Shown here piece after piece: positions 1-5,109 of a stretch of 8,213 nucleotides of DNA (positions within the stretch are counted from its first letter, which is position 1; every line of letters begins with the position of its first letter). The translations under genes were made by a program, and so were the position numbers. The notes under the pieces were generated by a model that saw nothing but the letters and a program-made list of their open reading frames with translations, had not been told where the DNA came from and did no database searches. This DNA comes from JBBRYB01 sp038238115 (lineage in GTDB: Bacteria; Actinomycetota; Actinomycetes; Propionibacteriales; Nocardioidaceae): the NCBI GenBank assembly GCA_038238115.1, contig JBBRYB010000107.1, positions 1 through 8,213 of the forward strand. Direction: 5' to 3'.

Positions 1-1147
1 CCGGGGTGCTCGGATTGAACGTCACCTCCGCCCCGGACTCGTCGACGGCGATGCATTGGCTGGCCGACGGGCACGCCACCCCGGAGAGGTAGTGGCCGGG
101 ATCGACTCTGGCCGAGCTCTGAGCGCCCGGCGCGGTCGGATCAAACGTCACCTCCTCCCCGATCTGACCGACGGCGGTGCACTGGCTGGCCGTCGGGCAC
201 GCCACCGCGGACAGGTTCTGGTCGCTGATCGTGGTAACAAGCGGCTCGCCCCGCGCGGTCGGGTCGAACGTCACCTCCGCCCCGGACTGATCGACCGCCG
301 TGCACTGACGGGTCGACGGGCACGCCACCCCGCCAAGGCCGGAGCCGCTGATCGTGGTGGGAGTCGGGGTGCCCGGTGCGGTCGGGTCAAACGTCACCTC
401 ACCCCCGAGGAAATCGACGGCGGTGCACTGGCGAGTCGACGGGCACGCCACCCCGAACAGGCCGAAGCCTTGGATCATGGTGGAGGTCCGCGTTCCCGGT
501 GCGGTCGGGTCAAACGTCACCACCTCACCGGATACATCGACGGCGGTGCACTGGCGAGTCGACGGGCACGCCAGTCCTCTCAGCCCGCGGCCACTGTTGA
601 TCGTGATGGGGGTCGGGGTGCCCGGTGCGGTCGGATTGAACGTCACCTCCCTGCCCACCGTGCCGCCCTCGGTAGGCTCGATCTCGACGGCAGTGCACTG
701 GCTGGTCGATGGGCACGCCACCGCGGACAGGCCAACGTTGTCGTCGCCGGAACCGATCGTGGTGGGGGTCGGGGTGCCCGGCGCGGCGGGGTCGAACGTC
801 ACCACCGCCCCCGCGTCTCCGACGGCGGTGCACTGGCGAGTCGACGGGCACGCCACCCCGAACAGGCCGCCGCCAGCGAACGTTGGCACCTGGAGCAGGC
901 TGCGGGTCCGGGTGGCCGGTGCAGTCGGATCGAACGTCACCTCCTGCCCGGCGCTGTCAATGGCAGTGCACTGGCTCGCCGACGGGCACGCCACCCCGGA
1001 CAGGGATTGCCCGCCGCCTGCGGTATCTAGCGAAATCGGCCCAGACCACGACAGCGACGCTGCGCCCGCGACGGCTGGGGAGCTAACGAACACGCCCGAG
1101 ACCACGAGGGCGACGAGCAAGGGCAGCCGGATCAGCGTCTTCTCCAT
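1..1147 (-). CDS. Exported Cys-pair repeat protein, probable beta-propeller (3' end outside window)
   Basis: The minus frame is open from the start to the left edge, giving 382 codons and no stop. Residues 1-30 form a signal peptide: basic start (MEKTLIR), hydrophobic core, then AVAGAA. From about residue 50 there are at least eight tandem repeats of 41-49 residues, each carrying GVACPSTRQCTAVD or a close variant, then a short variable piece, EVTFDPTAPGT and a variable linker. The Cys-x5-Cys pairs fall at about 54/60, 100/106, 145/151, 194/200, 235/241, 276/282, 317/323 and 359/365. Such repeats occur in exported actinobacterial proteins annotated as hypothetical. I infer a beta-propeller-like fold with one disulfide per repeat. 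ATG 1147 is preferred because GGGGG precedes it by 5 nt. The in-frame ATG at 1159 has no Shine-Dalgarno and sits almost at the predicted transcription start. The third repeat has an insertion with an acidic patch. No catalytic motif is visible; binding or adhesion is a guess. Confidence 0.85.
   Translation of the reverse strand, partial: MEKTLIRLPLLVALVVSGVFVSSPAVAGAASLSWSGPISLDTAGGGQSLSGVACPSASQCTAIDSAGQEVTFDPTAPATRTRSLLQVPTFAGGGLFGVACPSTRQCTAVGDAGAVVTFDPAAPGTPTPTTIGSGDDNVGLSAVACPSTSQCTAVEIEPTEGGTVGREVTFNPTAPGTPTPITINSGRGLRGLACPSTRQCTAVDVSGEVVTFDPTAPGTRTSTMIQGFGLFGVACPSTRQCTAVDFLGGEVTFDPTAPGTPTPTTISGSGLGGVACPSTRQCTAVDQSGAEVTFDPTARGEPLVTTISDQNLSAVACPTASQCTAVGQIGEEVTFDPTAPGAQSSARVDPGHYLSGVACPSASQCIAVDESGAEVTFNPSTP
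415..869. repeat. Perfect 50-bp direct repeat (415-464 and 820-869), with a 36-bp third copy
   Basis: Bases 415-464 and 820-869 are identical over 50 bp. Bases 538-573 match the first 36 bp of that unit. All three lie in the gene at 1-1147 and encode the conserved part of a repeat, GVACPSTRQCTAV. Identity at the DNA level, including third codon positions, points to recent duplication or gene conversion between repeats rather than only protein-level constraint. Confidence 0.85.
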
Positions 1148-1154
1148 CGTCGCC

Positions 1155-1245
1155 CCCATGCCAGCCACACGCTAGGGAGCACCAGCAAAGAGATCAACCA
1201 ACCGGTCGGCTGATCTTTCGCTCGCCGCCGCAGGACCGTGGCGCC
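1155..1245 (-). promoter_or_regulatory. Promoter block, copy A, with 20-bp dyad operator candidate
   Basis: Read on the minus strand, this block aligns with 5006-5095. Bases 1191-1245 match 5041-5095 without gaps at 48 of 55 positions, and 1194-1223 are identical over 30 bp. The lower part aligns with small gaps down to a shared GGCTGGCATGGG. The dyad TCAGCCGACCGGTTGGTTGA (1194-1213) is symmetric at 16 of 20 positions. A -35-like TTGATC (1192-1197) overlaps its end, and a -10-like TAGCGT (1169-1174) follows after 17 bp. This places the dyad centre near -42, the usual position of a LuxR-type activator site. The start of the repeat-protein gene follows directly. Conservation is seen; promoter activity and the identity of the binder are inferred. 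Confidence 0.65.
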
Positions 1246-1255
1246 TGGGGCCACC

Positions 1256-1286
1256 GGCGAAGTCAGCCCAACCCCGGATCTTCGCC
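1256..1286 (-). terminator. Weak hairpin after the cupredoxin-like gene
   Basis: A 7-bp perfect inverted repeat, GGCGAAG with CTTCGCC, has a 17-nt loop and lies 14 nt after the stop codon at 1301. On the minus strand there is no T-run after it. It is a possible terminator or end-of-message structure between this gene and the promoter at 1155-1245, but the stem is short and may be chance. Confidence 0.2.
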
Positions 1287-1300
1287 AAAACCAGCCCAGG

Positions 1301-1747
1301 TCATCGTCGCCGCACTCGGATCTCGGCGCTCATTCCCTTGAGCAGGTCTGCCACCCCGTCACCGCCCTTTACGGAGCTGAGAATCGCGTACCGGCCAGGG
1401 ACCAGATCAGCGGCGAAGGCGGTCCTCTGGCCGGGACGCAGCGTGGGCATGATGGCTACCGCCGGAGCGCCTCGCCGCGTGCTGGAGTGTAGTTGCACGT
1501 CGATGGGCGGAAAATCCGTTGGCAGCCTCTCCAACGTCAAATTGTGATCGAGGTGGCCTGCATTGAAGACACGGAATACTGCCCTACCCGCCGGAGCATC
1601 GGACCTGAGCTTGTAGTGATACTCCGTCATTGTGACGTCGATGACGGTCGCCGACGGAGGGAGAGCGACGCTTCCGCCACAGGCGCTGACAAGCAAGGAG
1701 ATGCTCGCTACCCGCACTATGTGCCGAGCTGATCGCCGGGCATTCAT
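1301..1747 (-). CDS. Cupredoxin-like lipoprotein with degenerate copper site
   Basis: A 148-residue protein. GGAG lies 6 nt before ATG 1747 and fixes the start. Residues 1-23 are a lipoprotein signal (MNARRSARH, hydrophobic core, lipobox LVSAC with Cys23), so it should be anchored outside the cytoplasmic membrane. Residues 33-145 follow the cupredoxin pattern: VTMTEYHYKLRSD, then AGRAVFRVFNAGHLDHNLTL with His65 and His68 near the first copper-ligand position, and a C-terminal PGRYAILSS...LLKGMSAEIRV. In copper-binding relatives the last region usually reads Cys-x-n-His-x4-Met. Here the Cys place is Ser124 and no His follows, although Met139 of GM remains. I therefore infer a cupredoxin fold that probably does not hold a type-1 copper, or uses other ligands. 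It lies 76 nt after the Vgb-like gene, with a strong hairpin in the gap. Fold assignment is moderately sure; function is unknown. Confidence 0.75.
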   Translation of the reverse strand: MNARRSARHIVRVASISLLVSACGGSVALPPSATVIDVTMTEYHYKLRSDAPAGRAVFRVFNAGHLDHNLTLERLPTDFPPIDVQLHSSTRRGAPAVAIMPTLRPGQRTAFAADLVPGRYAILSSVKGGDGVADLLKGMSAEIRVRRR

Positions 1748-1761
1748 CTATCACTCCATTC

Positions 1762-1797
1762 CAGTGCCGGGTAGTCCGAGCGGACTACCCGGCACTG
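1762..1797 (-). terminator. Perfect 16-bp-stem hairpin between Vgb-like and cupredoxin-like genes
   Basis: CAGTGCCGGGTAGTCC pairs perfectly with GGACTACCCGGCACTG across a 4-nt loop. It begins 26 nt after the stop at 1824 and ends about 14 nt before the ATG at 1747, close to that gene's GGAG. There is no U-tract. It may be a U-less actinobacterial terminator, or a structure that lowers read-through or protects the upstream message end. The sequence supports the stem; its role is inferred. Confidence 0.6.
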
Positions 1798-1823
1798 CAT
1801 AGGCCTCGACAGCAGGCAGTGGA

Positions 1824-2885
1824 TCAGCGGAGCGACAGCCTGCCCACTTGGTCGGCAAACACCTCAGTAAACCAGAGGTTTCCGTCGTGCCCAGTCGTGA
1901 TGATCACGGGCCGGCTGTTGGCCGTCGGCGTCGTGTACTCGGTGAGCCCTCCGGTCGTCGTGATGCGCCCGATCTTGTTACCGGGCGGCAGGTTTGCGGG
2001 GTCTGGGCCCGGGTTGAACTCCTCGGGAAACCAGAGCGCGTTGTCTGGGCCAACGATGATGTTAGTCGGCCCTGCCCCGGTGAGGCCAGCATACTGAGCT
2101 AGCAGCGTCCCGTTGCGACTCATCTTGCCGATCTTGTTGCTGTCGTGCATGGTGAACCATAGGTTGCCATCTGGACCGGTGACGATGCCCTCGGGACGGC
2201 TGTTGCGATTCGGTAGCGCAAACTCGCTGATGGTCCCGCTGCCGACATTGACGCGACCGATCTTGCCGGCGTTGGTTTCTGCGAACCACATGTTCCCGTC
2301 AGGGCCGACGGTGATGTCCCCGGGGCCGCTGTCCTGAGTCGGGACTGAGTACTCCACTACACAGAAACCCGGGTTGACGCCACCGTCAATCCCACATGCC
2401 CTGCCCCCACTCGGGAATATCTGGGCTATCTGATTGGCGAAGTTCTCGGTCACCCACATCGACCTGCCATCAGCCCCTCGGCGGATGTCGAGTGCGCCGC
2501 TGCTAGGCGTCAATGTGATGTCGCGCAACACCTGTCCAGTCGCCGTGACACGGCCGACCGTACCGCTCAAGAGCTCGGTGTACCACAGGTTGTTGTCGAA
2601 GCCGGTCGTGATGTGGAAGGGGCCGTCCCCTCGGGTCGGCACAGGAAACGGCGGCGTGGGGAAGCTTCCGTCGTACGCCATCTTGCCGATCATGTTGACT
2701 GTGTGCTCGGCAATGTACAGCTGGTTGTCTGGGCCGTTTGTGATGCCGATCGGCGTAGTGCCGTCGGCGAACTCCGTAATGGTCCCGACCGCCGCTTCCA
2801 CAGGTGCGGCACTTGCTCCCGCAAGGCCCGTGATTAGGGCCATCGCCATCACTGCTAGGCCTTTACGCGCGCGTGTTTTACTCAT
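1824..2885 (-). CDS. Exported seven-bladed Vgb-like (streptogramin lyase family) propeller protein
   Basis: A 353-residue protein starting at ATG 2885, where GAGGG lies 7 nt upstream and a signal peptide begins at once (SKTRARK, hydrophobic core, GASAAPVEAA). The frame stays open upstream to 2984, but that extension is polar and would bury the signal. Seven blades with the pattern GPDGNLWFTE...NKIGRI start near residues 45, 90, 132, 189, 232, 274 and 326. This is the full propeller of the virginiamycin B lyase family. Blade 6 has a Pro-rich insertion (about 290-302). An insertion between blades 3 and 4 holds Cys164 and Cys175, a likely disulfide. True Vgb is a cytoplasmic lyase that opens streptogramin B. 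The export signal argues against that activity here, and many exported relatives have unknown roles. It follows the Asp-box gene by 118 nt, in which I saw no clear promoter. Confidence 0.85.
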   Translation of the reverse strand: MSKTRARKGLAVMAMALITGLAGASAAPVEAAVGTITEFADGTTPIGITNGPDNQLYIAEHTVNMIGKMAYDGSFPTPPFPVPTRGDGPFHITTGFDNNLWYTELLSGTVGRVTATGQVLRDITLTPSSGALDIRRGADGRSMWVTENFANQIAQIFPSGGRACGIDGGVNPGFCVVEYSVPTQDSGPGDITVGPDGNMWFAETNAGKIGRVNVGSGTISEFALPNRNSRPEGIVTGPDGNLWFTMHDSNKIGKMSRNGTLLAQYAGLTGAGPTNIIVGPDNALWFPEEFNPGPDPANLPPGNKIGRITTTGGLTEYTTPTANSRPVIITTGHDGNLWFTEVFADQVGRLSLR

Positions 2886-3003
2886 ACTGGATCCCTCACT
2901 TCCTCTTGTTGGAGAACGTCCGTTATGTTGTTTAGTACTCCGACATCGCGGTCGACCGAGGCGGGGCCCGATAGAGTTCCCCAACCCTTAGTTAGACCAG
3001 GTG
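2886..3003. other. 118-nt intergenic gap before the Vgb-like gene
   Basis: It contains the ribosome-binding GAGGG of the Vgb-like gene and a 10-bp palindrome CGGTCGACCG (2949-2958). No convincing -35/-10 pair, no hairpin with a T-run and no copy of the 30-bp promoter element are visible. The Vgb-like gene may be read through from upstream or may have its own weak promoter here. Confidence 0.4.
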
Positions 3004-4479
3004 TCACGGTGAACTCTGTGCGCTGCCGTGGGCAAAGTTGATCTCGGCGGCGTAGATTCCCTGGGCGGCCGGCCCGACATTCAGCCGCGGTGTGACAGTG
3101 CCGAAGGACATCCGCGTGTCGGTCCAGGCTGCAAGCGCTCGCTTGTCGGCGGAGACCAGCCCTAGGTGTCCACCGAACTCGACCATGCCGGGAGCGAAGT
3201 ATGGGATGAGGTAGTGGGCGCCAACGCGAGAGTCGAATCGCTGGCTATTCAGGTGGCGGGCTGGGGAAAACGTCCGGCCCTTGTCGTGAGACGAGGTGTA
3301 GGAGACGTCGTTGAAGACGTCCGCTGGATCATCACGGCGGTCGTAGTAGATGACGTCGACGCGCCCGTCGGGGGCAACCGACACCTTGGGCAGGTACTGC
3401 GTGCGCCGGTCCCGGGGCGGGTCGTCGTTGACTCGGAGCGGAGGGCTCCAAGACCGGCCCTGGTCTCCCGAGCGGCGGAGGAACACGTCCCAATCGCCGT
3501 TGCGGGCATCGTGCCATGCGACATAGAGGCGACCGCCGGGGCCGGAAGCCAACGCGGGCGGGGGCATGGTGAGGACGAGCAGGATCCGCCCGCGGGGAAC
3601 GACCCGCGGCTCAACGACCGTCGTGGCCTTGAAATGGCCACCGGCGTCGAAGGAGCTGGCCACCACCAGCGACCAGGTGCCCTGAAAGGCTGGACCATCG
3701 ACACCGCGGTAGTCGACCTGGTCCTCACCGAGGTCGTAGTAGGCGACGTGCACGGCATGGTCGCGGCCGACGACGATCGTGGGCGCCGTTGCCAGCGGGC
3801 GTCGGGCGTCGCTCACCGGCACCGGCGACGAGAAGCTGCGTCCACCGTCGTCGGAGTGGCTGGACACGACCGGGTTGGGTGGGTGCGGGAAACCCACTCC
3901 GACAGGATCAGCCGTCGCTTGAATCCATGCCAGGTGGATGCGGCCGTCGTCGCCGAAACTCCTGTCGATGGCCATTGTGACACCGAAGGGATGGCCCCCG
4001 AGAACTTGGCGAGGCCTCGAGAAGTGACGTCCCCGGTCCGTCGACGAGGTGAGGAAGACGCCCATCGGGGCATTGCTCTGGGTGTGCAAGCCCACGAACA
4101 GGTAGAGCAGTCGGCCCGCCCGATCGAAGGCGACCTCGGGCGCATAGCAGCGCTGCGCCCCGGCCGGCAGCGCGGGAACGGGATCGGCGGCGATCCAGGT
4201 GCGCCCTCCATCACCCGACAGCTGCAAGTCGCAGTCGTAGGTCGGGGCGTCGATGCGGTCCGCCACGACGACGAACCGCGCGTCGGTGGGGTCGAGGGCC
4301 ACCGACGGCGAGTTGTGACCGAGAGCTGTCTGGACATCGACCGATGTGACGGGCACATCCCGGCGTACCAGAGCTGTCGCTTTCGACCCTGGGGCTGCCG
4401 GACGATCAGCGTCCGCGGAGACGCATCCTGATAGCGCAGAAGCACACGCCACCAACAAGGCCACCCACCAGCGGATCAT
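3004..4479 (-). CDS. Asp-box (BNR) lipoprotein, sialidase-type propeller fold
   Basis: A 491-residue protein. AAGG lies upstream of ATG 4479 with about 7 nt between. Residues 1-19 form a lipoprotein signal ending in LSGC (Cys19), so it is likely anchored on the outer face of the membrane. Six Asp-boxes (S-x-D-x-G-x-x-W/F) lie at about residues 88-95, 146-153, 209-216, 276-283, 337-344 and 397-404, as expected for a six-bladed sialidase-fold propeller. Blade strands such as RLYVAWHDARNG and RVDVIYYDRRDD lie between them, and Cys83 with Cys111 may form a disulfide. Annotation pipelines would probably call it exo-alpha-sialidase. I do not see the N-terminal FRIP motif or a clear arginine triad, so enzyme activity is doubtful. 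The start lies 28 nt after the stop of the small exported gene, which suggests one transcript from the promoter at 5006-5095. Confidence 0.85.
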   Translation of the reverse strand: MIRWWVALLVACASALSGCVSADADRPAAPGSKATALVRRDVPVTSVDVQTALGHNSPSVALDPTDARFVVVADRIDAPTYDCDLQLSGDGGRTWIAADPVPALPAGAQRCYAPEVAFDRAGRLLYLFVGLHTQSNAPMGVFLTSSTDRGRHFSRPRQVLGGHPFGVTMAIDRSFGDDGRIHLAWIQATADPVGVGFPHPPNPVVSSHSDDGGRSFSSPVPVSDARRPLATAPTIVVGRDHAVHVAYYDLGEDQVDYRGVDGPAFQGTWSLVVASSFDAGGHFKATTVVEPRVVPRGRILLVLTMPPPALASGPGGRLYVAWHDARNGDWDVFLRRSGDQGRSWSPPLRVNDDPPRDRRTQYLPKVSVAPDGRVDVIYYDRRDDPADVFNDVSYTSSHDKGRTFSPARHLNSQRFDSRVGAHYLIPYFAPGMVEFGGHLGLVSADKRALAAWTDTRMSFGTVTPRLNVGPAAQGIYAAEINFAHGSAQSSP

Positions 4480-4507
4480 CGCCGCCTTAATCCAGTTGCA
4501 GCTTAGG

Positions 4508-4972
4508 TTAATTCACCGTGATCAGGGCGGGCGCAGCGATCTCGCTGGGGACAGCGGTTCCAGTCGACCAGCACGCTTCGCCGGTGCCGCCCGGGCTGCC
4601 GAGGTTCGGGATCGTACGAGGGATCTTCGACGACGACGAGCCGATGTGGCCGGAAGCGTTCGGCTTTACCGATGGATAGCCCGGAACCGCGGGCTTCGCA
4701 GCACAGGTGGTGGCGTCGTTTGGGGGCGCATAGCGGAAGTAGAAGTACTTGGTCTTATCCAAGGCACCGGTTGCTCCTCCCGTCCAGGTCTGCACGCTCA
4801 AGGGAAGGTTGCCATTACCCGAACTTGGCGTGCTGTAGGTGTATTCATTCAAGCCCCCCTGGGTGCAGGCGTAGGCCACCGCCCCCACCGTGCCAAGCCC
4901 AGCGGCGAGCACCGCTAGGGACGCCAGGAAGACTCGGCGCATTTGAATCGCGGTCCGCCGCTGTGGTCTCAT
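4508..4972 (-). CDS. Small exported protein of unknown function
   Basis: A 154-residue protein that I do not recognise. ATG 4972 is chosen because a run of seven G lies 6 nt upstream. The longer frame from 5047 would start inside the predicted -35 box, and Met at 4942 has no ribosome site. Residues 1-35 look like a signal peptide: RPQRR and RR, then a hydrophobic stretch VFLASLAVLAAGLGTVGAVA, cleavage near AYA. The mature part is rich in Gly, Ser, Thr and Pro. It has three Cys (36, 90, 134), an aromatic patch KYFYFRYAPP (75-84) and a C-terminal ACWSTGT...APALITVN, which resembles the last strand of small Ig-like exported domains. It is the first gene after the conserved promoter block, and a short leader ORF overlaps its start by ATGA. 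It is followed after 28 nt by the Asp-box lipoprotein gene. Any binding role is speculation. Confidence 0.75.
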   Translation of the reverse strand: MRPQRRTAIQMRRVFLASLAVLAAGLGTVGAVAYACTQGGLNEYTYSTPSSGNGNLPLSVQTWTGGATGALDKTKYFYFRYAPPNDATTCAAKPAVPGYPSVKPNASGHIGSSSSKIPRTIPNLGSPGGTGEACWSTGTAVPSEIAAPALITVN

Positions 4973-5010
4973 GTGCTGCCCCCCCTGTTGAAGTTCGTCG
5001 CGAATCCCAT
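4969..5010 (-). CDS. Possible 13-residue leader ORF overlapping the small exported gene
   Basis: ATG at 5010 opens the frame MGFATNFNRGGST and stops at a TGA that overlaps the next ATG as ATGA. The ATG lies just after the predicted transcription start of the 5006-5095 promoter, so it could be translated as a leaderless message and coupled to the gene behind it. The ATG and its GGCTGGCATGGG context are also present in the other promoter copy, where that ATG is in frame with the repeat protein. An ORF this short can arise by chance. Confidence 0.3.
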   Translation of the reverse strand: MGFATNFNRGGST

Positions 5011-5095
5011 GCCAGCCGCACCATACGGAGACCCAGCGAGAGTTCAACCAACCGGTCGGCTGATCTTTCGCTCCCCTCCGCGGGAATGCGGCGCC
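5006..5095 (-). promoter_or_regulatory. Promoter block, copy B, with 20-bp dyad operator candidate
   Basis: This is the second copy of the block described at 1155-1245. It lies between the regulator's stop (5110) and the small exported gene. The dyad is at 5044-5063 and is identical to copy A. The -35-like TTGAAC is at 5042-5047 and the -10-like TATGGT at 5020-5025, with a 16-bp spacer. The upstream run GAGCGAAAGATCAG is also unchanged between copies. The nearness to a LuxR-type regulator gene makes that protein the leading candidate to bind it. The block should drive the small exported gene and the Asp-box gene. Confidence 0.65.
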
Positions 5096-5109
5096 CGGTC
5101 CGCATCGAC

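Noticed and set aside
56..1175. Long plus-strand open frames opposite the repeat protein, themselves repetitive
   Set aside because: They mirror the minus-strand repeats. The minus frame has a signal peptide, conserved cysteines and a promoter; the plus frames are Arg/His/Gly-rich without any such signs.
2886..2984. Longer N-terminus for the Vgb-like protein starting at 2984
   Set aside because: The added 33 residues are polar and precede the signal peptide. The start at 2885 has its own GAGGG.
2973..2986. Possible third copy of the promoter element (minus GGTTGGGGAACTCT resembles GGTTGGTTGAACTCT)
   Set aside because: Only this short part matches. The other half of the dyad, the GAGCGAAAGATC run and a spaced -10 box are missing.
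3166..4431. 421-codon plus-strand frame opposite the Asp-box gene
   Set aside because: It is a high-GC shadow frame. The minus strand encodes six clear Asp-boxes and a lipobox over the same bases.
4973..5047. Longer N-terminus for the small exported protein starting at 5047
   Set aside because: It would begin inside the predicted -35 box, and the 4972 start has a strong G-rich ribosome site followed by a signal peptide.
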